DNA from: Acidimicrobiia bacterium
Lineage (GTDB): Bacteria; Actinomycetota; Acidimicrobiia; IMCC26256; PALSA-555
Direction: 5' to 3'
Assembly: GCA_009694295.1 (NCBI GenBank)
Contig: SHVJ01000005.1
Span: 1 to 48,843 of the forward strand
Length of the DNA: 48,843 nucleotides
Part shown: piece after piece, positions 42,295 through 48,843 of the stretch
Numbering within the stretch: the first letter of the stretch is position 1
How the letters are laid out: every line of letters begins with the position of its first letter
The notes under the pieces: model-generated
What the model was told of the DNA's origin: nothing
What the model saw: the letters and a program-made list of their open reading frames with translations, nothing else
Database searches by the model: none
Made by a program: the position numbers and the translations under genes

Positions 42295-45200
42295 TCAGTC
42301 GTCCACTGGCCCGACGCCAGTGAGGTACGCGGACTCGATGTCGCCGATCTGGTCGCGCAGCTCGTCGGCCGTGCCTTCCAACACGACGCGACCGTGCCGG
42401 AGCACGATCACCCGATCGGCGATGCTCAACGCCTCCCCGGCGTGCTGTTCCACGAGCAAGACGCCGACTCCAGTGTCGGCCGCAGCCCGCACAGCCACGA
42501 GCAGTCGTTGCACCACGAGTGGCGCGAGCCCGAGCGACAGCTCGTCGACGAGCAACAGCTTCGGGCTGGCGGCAAGCGCGCGCCCGAGCGTGAGCATCTG
42601 CTGCTCACCGCCGGAGAGCAGTCCGGCCCGCCGGTTGCGCAACGGTTCCAGCTCGGGGAAGAGCTCGGTGGCGTGGTGTGGCGAACCCCGACCCAGACGG
42701 AGGTTGCCGTGCGTCGACAATGCGGTGATCACCGCGCGTTCCTCCGACACGAATCCGAGGCCCTTTCGAACGCGCCGGTTGAGCGGCGCACGCGGCGAGC
42801 AACCAAGGCATCGCACGGTTCCTGCCAACGGCGGGAGTTCGCCGGCGATCGTAAGCAGCGTGGTCGTCTTGCCCGCACCGTTGGGGCCGAGCAGAGCCAC
42901 GATCTCGCCCGGTCGCACTTCGAGATTGAGATCGCGCACCGCGGCCAGATCGCCGTAGCCCGCCGACAGGTTCTCGACCACGAGCAACGGCTCGTCGTCG
43001 TCGGATCGGGGCGTGGCCACCAATGATCGTTCAGTGGCGCGCGCCTTGCCCTTCTCGAGCGGTTCGCCGAGATACGCCGCGATGACCGCGGGATCGCGAC
43101 GGACGGTCTCGGGCGGACCCTCAGCGAGCTTGCGACCCTCTTCGAGGACCACCACCCGGTCACATACGTCGAGGACAAGACCGACGTCGTGCTCGACGAG
43201 GAGCACGGCGACCCCCCAGTCGTCGGCGAGTCGACGAACCAACCGGCCGAGCTCTGCGGTCTCGCCGTCGTCGAGCCCCGCAGCGGGCTCGTCGAGGAGG
43301 AGCACCGACGGTCGCGCCGCCACCGCGCGTGCGATGGCCACCAGGCGCCGACGCCCGTACGGCAGCTCTTCTGGCCGACGGTCGAGGTCGGCAACGAGTC
43401 CGAACTCGCGGAGCGCCACGACCGCGGCCGGCGCGAGCGGCGCGCCACGCGGCCATACGAGGTCGGTCAGGTAGGCGAGCGGATCGCGTGGCTCGGAGGC
43501 GACGCGAAGGTTCTCCCGCACGCTCAGACTCTCGAACAGCTCGAGCGTCTGGAAGCTTCGGCCAATCCCCGCGCGCGCCCGTCTTCGGGGCCCCCACCGC
43601 TCGACGTTGATGCCGCCGATCGTCACCGTGCCCTGTGCGTGCGCAAAGCCCGTCACGCCATCGATGAGCGTCGTCTTGCCCGCACCATTCGGTCCGATGA
43701 GGCCGACGACCTCACCCGGCTGCACCTCCAACGACACATCGTCGAGCGCGACCACCCCGCCGAAACGCACGCCGAGCCCGCGCACTTCGAGGGCTGCGGG
43801 AGTGACGCGCTCGAGCTCAACCTCGGGAAGCGGCTCCTCGACCCGTTCACGGCGTCGAACAAATCGGTCGGCGATGCGCCGCGGGATCGATGCGAGACCA
43901 TTCGGCACGAGGAAGAGGACGAGCAGGAGCCCGATACCGAGCACGAGGCGGACGGTCTGCTCGTCGTTCAACAGGTCGCCGGCCACGTTCGTGAAGAACG
44001 CGCCCGGCGCCACGATCCCGCCGACGATCGCACCGAGCACGAAGCCGACACCGCCGATCACCGCGTAGACGACGACGAAGATCGATTCGAACACCGAGAA
44101 CCCAGGGATGAACGTGGCCACCGGACGCCGGAAGACGATCAGTACTCCGCCGATCGCGGCGATCCCGGCTCCCAAGCCGAACGCGTAGAGCTTGGCGCCG
44201 AACACCGAGACGCCGAGCGCAGCGGCGGCGCGCTCGTTCGACCGGACCGCGACGAGCCGGCGGCCCGCACGACCACGCCGCAGGTTCGCCACGAGCAACC
44301 CCACCACCACGAGGCAGCCGAACGCGAGGAGCGCGTACCGCTCGGGATGATGGAGGGTGTCGATCTCGAGGCCGAACAACTTGGGATCACCGAGCTGCAA
44401 CCCACCGAACCCGCCCGTGCGATCGGCGTTGCCCAGCACTTGCGCTTGCAGGATCAGCGCGAGTCCGAGCGTGGCGACCGCGAGATTCATCCCCCTCGTG
44501 CGCAGCGAGGGCAGCCCCACGAGCACTCCGACCGGGATCGCGCCGAGGACGGCACACACTGCTGCGGTGCCGAACGAGAAGCCCTCGTTGGCTACGAGCG
44601 CGGCCGCAATCCAGCCGCCGGTGCCCGCGAGCGCGAACTGGGCGAGGGACAGCTGCCCGGTGAAGCCCGTCACGACCACGAGCGAGAGGATCACGATGCC
44701 GATGGCCGAGCTCGTGGTCACCGACTCGACGATGGTCGTGGAGAACACGAACGACACGAGGAGCACAACGCCGATCACCGCACCGATCAGCCACGGCGGC
44801 CGAAGTCGCCCGGACCCAACCTCCGGCGGACGCTCCGTCGCCTCGCCCCGCAGTGGGAGCGCGCGACCCAGCACGACGAGCACCACGATGATCACGATGA
44901 AGGGCACTGACTCAGTCCAACCCGCCAGCGTGACCGGGTGACCACGTTCCTGGGTGAGGTACGACTGGAGCCACTGGACCTCAGCGCGGAGAACGCCGAT
45001 CAACAGACCGCCGAAGAGCGTGAGCGGGAACGACCGGAACCCGCCCACCAGCGCCGCGGCCAGCGCCGGCACGATGAGCAGTGTGAGCGCGAAGACCGAC
45101 AGCCCGGCGATGTTCACCACGAGGACCGCGGCAACCACCGCCAGTATCGAGCCCAGCGCCCAGTTCACGGTGGCCACGAGATCGGGCGAGATGCCCTGCG

Positions 45201-45738
45201 CCGCGGTGGCCCGCCGATTCTCAGCCACTGCGGTCGTAGCAAGCCCGAAGGGCGTGAAGCGATAGACCACGAAGCACACGACGGTGATCACCACACCTGT
45301 CGCCAGCAGGTACAAGCGATCCTTGCCGACGGGCCCGCCGAGCACCTCGACGCCGTCGACCGGCAGCAGCTTCTGCACGATACGGCTGTTCTCGGTGTAC
45401 TTGTTCACCGCCCACGCGATGAGCGCAGTGAACACCCCGAGGGTCGCGATCAGTCGAGAGATCGCTGGGGCGCGTCGCAGTGGGCGCATGATCACGAGGT
45501 GCATGAGCGCACCGAAGATGGCGCCGAAGCCGAGCGCGAAGGCCCATGCAACGAACGTGGAACGACCCGCTTCACGCGAGTTGTAGAAGATGAACGCGCC
45601 GACCATCCCAATGGCACCGTGCGCGAAGTTCAGGACTCCAGAACCGCGGTAGACGAGCACGATCCCGAGGGCGGTGACGGCAAAGATCGCCCCCTCGCCC
45701 AACCCCAGGATCGCGAACCGCAGGATGTCGTTGGCCAC
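42295..45738 (-). CDS. Four-domain fused branched-chain-type ABC importer (LivH-LivM-LivG-LivF in one chain)
   Basis: One 1147-residue polypeptide carries a whole importer core. Residues 1-295 are a LivH-like permease ([15 protein letters not shown]); about 310-620 a LivM-like permease ([20 protein letters not shown]); about 648-890 a LivG-like ATPase with GPNGAGKTT at 682-690, signature-position LPYGRRR at 792-798 and VLLLDEP at 812-818; about 917-1147 a LivF-like ATPase with GPNGAGKTT at 951-959, LSGGEQQ at 1041-1047 and LLLVDEL at 1061-1067. The linkers are short and charged. There is no stop or frame change inside. Start GTG 45738 has AGGA. It follows its binding-protein gene; an amidase follows. 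Confidence 0.93.
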   Translation of the reverse strand: MANDILRFAILGLGEGAIFAVTALGIVLVYRGSGVLNFAHGAIGMVGAFIFYNSREAGRSTFVAWAFALGFGAIFGALMHLVIMRPLRRAPAISRLIATLGVFTALIAWAVNKYTENSRIVQKLLPVDGVEVLGGPVGKDRLYLLATGVVITVVCFVVYRFTPFGLATTAVAENRRATAAQGISPDLVATVNWALGSILAVVAAVLVVNIAGLSVFALTLLIVPALAAALVGGFRSFPLTLFGGLLIGVLRAEVQWLQSYLTQERGHPVTLAGWTESVPFIVIIVVLVVLGRALPLRGEATERPPEVGSGRLRPPWLIGAVIGVVLLVSFVFSTTIVESVTTSSAIGIVILSLVVVTGFTGQLSLAQFALAGTGGWIAAALVANEGFSFGTAAVCAVLGAIPVGVLVGLPSLRTRGMNLAVATLGLALILQAQVLGNADRTGGFGGLQLGDPKLFGLEIDTLHHPERYALLAFGCLVVVGLLVANLRRGRAGRRLVAVRSNERAAAALGVSVFGAKLYAFGLGAGIAAIGGVLIVFRRPVATFIPGFSVFESIFVVVYAVIGGVGFVLGAIVGGIVAPGAFFTNVAGDLLNDEQTVRLVLGIGLLLVLFLVPNGLASIPRRIADRFVRRRERVEEPLPEVELERVTPAALEVRGLGVRFGGVVALDDVSLEVQPGEVVGLIGPNGAGKTTLIDGVTGFAHAQGTVTIGGINVERWGPRRRARAGIGRSFQTLELFESLSVRENLRVASEPRDPLAYLTDLVWPRGAPLAPAAVVALREFGLVADLDRRPEELPYGRRRLVAIARAVAARPSVLLLDEPAAGLDDGETAELGRLVRRLADDWGVAVLLVEHDVGLVLDVCDRVVVLEEGRKLAEGPPETVRRDPAVIAAYLGEPLEKGKARATERSLVATPRSDDDEPLLVVENLSAGYGDLAAVRDLNLEVRPGEIVALLGPNGAGKTTTLLTIAGELPPLAGTVRCLGCSPRAPLNRRVRKGLGFVSEERAVITALSTHGNLRLGRGSPHHATELFPELEPLRNRRAGLLSGGEQQMLTLGRALAASPKLLLVDELSLGLAPLVVQRLLVAVRAAADTGVGVLLVEQHAGEALSIADRVIVLRHGRVVLEGTADELRDQIGDIESAYLTGVGPVDD

Positions 45739-45771
45739 TTAGATCCTGCTCCCGACGCTCTGCAACGCGCC

Positions 45772-45799
45772 GCGGCCGGGGGCTCGCGCCCCCGGCCGC
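45772..45799 (-). terminator. Strong GC hairpin between binding-protein and importer genes
   Basis: GCGGCCGGGGGC (45772-45783), TCGC loop, GCCCCCGGCCGC (45788-45799). A perfect 12-bp stem without a U tract lies in the 89-base gap. It may stop part of the transcripts or protect the upstream mRNA end, giving more binding protein than transporter, a common layout. Confidence 0.6.
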
Positions 45800-45827
45800 A
45801 TGTGCACGTTTCGGTGGTGCCGTTGAC

Positions 45828-47045
45828 TCAGGAGGGCGTCTCGCAGTCCTCACCAGTCAGGGCATCGAAGAAATTGCCGGTGACCGGCTTCACCTTGCCG
45901 CTCTTGGTGAACTTCAACGCAACCTCACACGCGTTGAACACCCGTGGCGCAAGCGCGGACAACGATCCGAGGTCGGCCGGCGTCGTCCATTGGAGCGGCG
46001 GCGTGAGGCCGGTCTCGAGCCCCTCGGTCACGTTGAGCGCGTCGAACACCGCGGCCGCAGTCACCTCGTCGAGGTCTGCGGCGATCGTGGCGAGCACCTG
46101 CATTGCGATCCACGAGTTGAGCCGGAACCCGCCGGATTCGTCGAACCCGGCCTTCTTGATCTCCTTGAGGAAGCGCTTGCCTTCCTTGGTCTTGATGATG
46201 GTTGGCGGCAAGGTGGTCGGCGCCTGGATGATGCCGGCGACGTCCTTGCCCAGTGCTTCAACCACGGTCGCCTGCTCGGTGGAGATGAGCGCCAGCTTCA
46301 CAGTGGGATCCGCCTGCTTGGCCGCCTGCACGAAGTTGAGTGCCTGCTGTCCGGGCAGGGCCACGATGATCGCGTCGGTCCCACCAGCCAGCGCGGCTTC
46401 CACATACGTCGACATGTCGGGCGCGTCGATGGGCACCCCCACGTCGTTGACCATCGCCGAGCCGACCTTCTCGAGCGAGATGTCACCGAAGGTCTTGAGC
46501 GCCGCACCTGCCGCGAGGTCGGGACGAGCCACGCTGATCGCACGCGCGCCGTCGTCGTAGAGGAACCGCGGCAGGTCGGCCGCCGTAGCGACGATGCCAC
46601 CCGAGACCGGGAACGACGAAGCGCCCTGGAACTCGGCGATACCGGCGAGCACGATGCCGATCGACGGGATCTTGTTCTCGGCTAGCAGGTCCATAAACGA
46701 GGACGCGTGCACGGTGAGGCTGCCGATCACGGCAACGACGCCCTCATCGACCGCCTGACGTCCGCACTCGGCGGCCGTGTTCGGGTCGTTGTGCGTGTCG
46801 CAGATGATGACCTCGACGGGCGCGCCGCCGATGCCGTCCTTCTTGTTCATCGCCTGGGCCGCGGCCACGGCGCCATCAGGGATCTCTGGGTTGGGAATCC
46901 CCTCGGATGCCTCGTAGATGACCATCACCTTGACCGGGTCACCCTTGGGCTTGGCCGCCGCCGGGCCGGCGACTGCCACCGGCAGTGCGAGCGCCGCGAT
47001 GGCCATGAGCGCAATCACGCGTGGACGAACACCGAGCCGAGCCAT
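45828..47045 (-). CDS. ABC transporter substrate-binding protein (LivJ/Peripl_BP_6 type)
   Basis: The 405-residue exported binding protein has a Sec signal (RLGVRPRVIALMAIAALALP, cleavage probably after AGPAAA) and then the type I periplasmic-binding fold: VKVMVIYEASEG, AAQAMNKKDGIGGAPVEVII, CDTHNDPNTAAECGRQAVDE and VAVIGSLTVHASSFMDLL. No lipobox Cys is present, so it may be released or held by the transporter. Start ATG 47045 has AAGGGGAGGG. It is the first gene of the importer operon. The ligand is not determined. Confidence 0.9.
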   Translation of the reverse strand: MARLGVRPRVIALMAIAALALPVAVAGPAAAKPKGDPVKVMVIYEASEGIPNPEIPDGAVAAAQAMNKKDGIGGAPVEVIICDTHNDPNTAAECGRQAVDEGVVAVIGSLTVHASSFMDLLAENKIPSIGIVLAGIAEFQGASSFPVSGGIVATAADLPRFLYDDGARAISVARPDLAAGAALKTFGDISLEKVGSAMVNDVGVPIDAPDMSTYVEAALAGGTDAIIVALPGQQALNFVQAAKQADPTVKLALISTEQATVVEALGKDVAGIIQAPTTLPPTIIKTKEGKRFLKEIKKAGFDESGGFRLNSWIAMQVLATIAADLDEVTAAAVFDALNVTEGLETGLTPPLQWTTPADLGSLSALAPRVFNACEVALKFTKSGKVKPVTGNFFDALTGEDCETPS

Positions 47046-47217
47046 AACACCCTCCCCTTGATCTCCGGCGTACCGGAGACACTGTGGCCCCAACCGGAAG
47101 CGACCGAAAGTTAGCGGCCGTTCACATGGGGGTCAAGGTACCCCGTAGATTCGAGCGCTGGAGATGGACCGGAGGCGTGGTCGGAGACCGGGACGCCGGG
47201 GGGGGGAGTCGACCGAA

Positions 47218-48024
47218 GTGAATGACTACACCGCGATTCGCTACGAGGTCGCCGACCGGGTGGCAACCCTCACGCTCGACCGGCCCGACGCCATGAACGC
47301 CGCCACGTTCGAGATGGACGACGAGATGCAAGACGCCGTCCGCCACGCCGACGCCGATCCCGACGTCGGCTGCATCGTGCTCACGGGCGCGGGCAAGGCC
47401 TTCTGTGCCGGCGACGACATCTCCCGGGCGTGGGGCGATCCCCGCATGGAGGCGACACTCGCCGAGTTGGCGGGGCCCAACCCTCCGATGACGCCGTTCG
47501 TGGCGCTCGCGATGGGGATCGACACGCCGCTAGTCGCTGCGGTGAATGGCGTCGCGGTCGGGAGCGGGATGGACATCGCGCTTGCGTGCGACATCCTCAT
47601 CGCATCCGAGAAGGCACGCTTCGGGCAGCTCTACGCCAAGGTCGGGCTCATGCCCGACACGCTCGGCTTGTGGCTGTTGCCGCAGATGGTCGGGCGCTCA
47701 CGCGCGGCGCAGATGCTCATGACCGGCGAGATCATCGACGCGGCCGAAGCACTGCGCATTGGCCTGGTGTCGCGCGTGGTTCCACTCGACGAGCTGCTCC
47801 CGACCGCACTCGAGATCGCCGGACGCATCGCGGCCAATCCGCCACAGTCGATCCGTCACGTGAAGCAAGGCATGCGCCTCGCAGCCGGACGCGAACAGTC
47901 AGAGCTCGCCGACGTCGCGACCTTCGTCGGCCACGGCCTGTCCCACCTCTTCACCACCGAAGACCACAAGGAAGCGGCCACCGCGTTCGCGGAGAAGCGC
48001 GAGCCCAAGTTCACCGGGAAGTGA
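47218..48024 (+). CDS. Enoyl-CoA hydratase/isomerase family protein
   Basis: A crotonase-fold enzyme, probably hydrating trans-2-enoyl-CoA. The 268 residues have VATLTLDRPDAMNAATFEMD, the oxyanion-hole strands GAGKAFCAGDDI and AAVNGVAVGSGMDIALACD, and RFGQLYAKVGLMPD, where classical hydratases carry a Glu; here the position looks substituted, so an isomerase or other activity is possible. A TAGATT hexamer at 47146-47151 would start an mRNA with GGGGGGAG before GTG 47218; an upstream ATG at 47164 codes only a basic stretch. Confidence 0.87.
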   Translation: MNDYTAIRYEVADRVATLTLDRPDAMNAATFEMDDEMQDAVRHADADPDVGCIVLTGAGKAFCAGDDISRAWGDPRMEATLAELAGPNPPMTPFVALAMGIDTPLVAAVNGVAVGSGMDIALACDILIASEKARFGQLYAKVGLMPDTLGLWLLPQMVGRSRAAQMLMTGEIIDAAEALRIGLVSRVVPLDELLPTALEIAGRIAANPPQSIRHVKQGMRLAAGREQSELADVATFVGHGLSHLFTTEDHKEAATAFAEKREPKFTGK

Positions 48025-48031
48025 CTACCTG

Positions 48032-48415
48032 ATGAGCACCACGAGTGATCTCGCCGAGCGGTTCGTCAAGGCGCTCATGACCATCGACGTCGACACGCTG
48101 CGTACGTGCCTCGCCCCGGACGCTCGCTTCTGGGTGAACATCGGCCCCACCGAGTTCACGATCGATCAGCGCCTCGGCGCGCTCGAGCTGGAAGGTCAGC
48201 ACCTCGCAGAACACGGAGTTGAAGACGTCCGTATTACCAGCACCGAATACGGCTTCGTGGTCCAGCTCGTGACTGTGGGCACTACGACGGGCGGCGAAGC
48301 GCTGCGCGTCGCGGTGTGTCTCGTCGCCACGGTGAACGACGGCCTCATCACGAGAGTCGACGAGTACGCCGATTCCGAAGCCGCAAAGCCGCTACTCCGA
48401 GCGCTCTACGGCTAA
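48032..48415 (+). CDS. SnoaL/NTF2-like protein
   Basis: The 127 residues fit the cone-shaped NTF2/ketosteroid isomerase-like fold: LAERFVKALMTIDVDTLRTC, LAPDARFWVNIG, then strands VVQLVTVGTT and ALRVAVCLVATVNDGLITRV with the family's EYAD end. Such proteins are isomerases, hydrolases or binding proteins for small molecules. It begins 7 bases after the hydratase stop and is likely co-transcribed. Confidence 0.78.
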   Translation: MSTTSDLAERFVKALMTIDVDTLRTCLAPDARFWVNIGPTEFTIDQRLGALELEGQHLAEHGVEDVRITSTEYGFVVQLVTVGTTTGGEALRVAVCLVATVNDGLITRVDEYADSEAAKPLLRALYG

Positions 48416-48424
48416 ACGGCTGCC

Positions 48425-48843
48425 TTACGCCTGGGCCTGGGTGGTCATCGCGATCGCGAGGAGCTTGTTGATGTCGGGGCTGTCACCTGTGAAGTCGTAG
48501 GGCAGGTCGGCACCGATAAGACGCGTGAGCCGCTTGTCGAAGGCGACGAGACGCTCGATCTCTTCGGGCAAATACGCCTCGAAGGTGCGGATATGGGGTC
48601 GCGAGAACGCCGAGTGCAGTGCGACGCGCTGCCCGGGTGCGGTTCTCCCGCCGCTGCGGTGCCAGGTGTGACCGGTCCACACCACGATCGATCCGCGCGG
48701 TGCGACCACCGGGACGGCGTGGTCGAGACCCTCGCCCGCCTTCGGGTGTCGGTAGCGATGGTTGCTGCCCGGCACGAGGTTGGTGGAGCCCAGGTCGCCG
48801 TCGAAGTCGTCGCAACACCAGATCGCGGTGGCGACGTGCACCT
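48425..48843 (-). CDS. Phytanoyl-CoA dioxygenase family protein (5' end beyond window)
   Basis: The visible 138 residues are the C-terminal half of a non-haem Fe(II)/2-oxoglutarate oxygenase. They show the strand pattern TNLVPGSNHRY, RGSIVVWTGHTWHRSGGRTA (distal iron His) and the 2-oxoglutarate Arg region GQRVALHSAF. The HxD pair lies near or past the right edge. The frame is still open at 48843. The substrate is unknown. Confidence 0.82.
   Translation of the reverse strand, partial: VHVATAIWCCDDFDGDLGSTNLVPGSNHRYRHPKAGEGLDHAVPVVAPRGSIVVWTGHTWHRSGGRTAPGQRVALHSAFSRPHIRTFEAYLPEEIERLVAFDKRLTRLIGADLPYDFTGDSPDINKLLAIAMTTQAQA

Noticed and set aside
43189-44910. 573-codon plus-strand frame opposite the fused ABC gene
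   Set aside because: Rich in Glu/His/Arg without any domain; the minus-strand frame contains the Walker, signature and helix motifs.
44938-46560. 540-codon plus-strand frame spanning two minus-strand genes
   Set aside because: It crosses the hairpin and both the importer and the binding-protein genes; no plausible product.

Overview
The window is high-GC DNA from an actinobacterium. It carries an AccD gene with a short AccE subunit, the SCO1664/DUF3090/phosphatase trio, DUF3151, an F420-type FrhB protein, a TIGR03084 protein and many GTG starts with promoters set directly in front of them. The wealth of acyl-CoA, thiolase and ethylmalonyl-CoA genes suggests a free-living lipid-using lineage, perhaps Acidimicrobiia, but that placement is inference from gene content only.

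Layout. 1-368 holds a protein tail cut by the window edge and a decayed ECF sigma-factor gene. 369-9464 is nearly all minus strand: a long-chain acyl-CoA ligase, a striking DnaA-box cluster (2248-2434), accD-accE-metallophosphoesterase, a small membrane protein, two CAP-domain lipoprotein genes (one broken by an in-frame stop), and ccrA-mce. 9524-14229 is plus strand: a cation-efflux protein with a repeat tail, a thiolase, and three membrane or lipoprotein genes. 14290-18409 is housekeeping: recR, ybaB, dnaX, the SRP RNA, two tRNA-Ser genes and tadA, with a clear terminator. 18457-24526 holds metF, DUF2505, copA/csoR with a CsoR operator, DUF4328 and an FrhB-like protein. 24563-30186 holds a fatty-acyl-AMP ligase, the conserved actinobacterial trio, a perfect 21-bp palindrome, DUF3151 and a GDP-mannose dehydratase-like gene. 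30242-40796 holds a nitronate monooxygenase-like gene, a redoxin/TPR scar, purE, two more acyl-CoA ligases, an MFS transporter, and a thiolase next to an HMG-CoA-synthase-like/DUF35 fusion under a TetR regulator. 40857-47045 is an amidase, a single gene that fuses all four core parts of a branched-chain-type ABC importer, and its binding protein. The window ends with an enoyl-CoA hydratase, a SnoaL-like gene and a partial phytanoyl-CoA dioxygenase.

How it fits together. Four AMP-forming ligases, two thiolases, enoyl-CoA hydratase, AccD/AccE, crotonyl-CoA carboxylase/reductase and methylmalonyl-CoA epimerase point to fatty or branched acid use with C2 and C3 units passing through ethylmalonyl-CoA and methylmalonyl-CoA. 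The points most worth a second look are the DnaA-box cluster, the four-domain ABC fusion, the thiolase plus Cys-less HMGS-like/DUF35 fusion, the widespread leaderless promoter layout, and the hairpins and broken genes. All calls come from reading the sequence; no searches were run.
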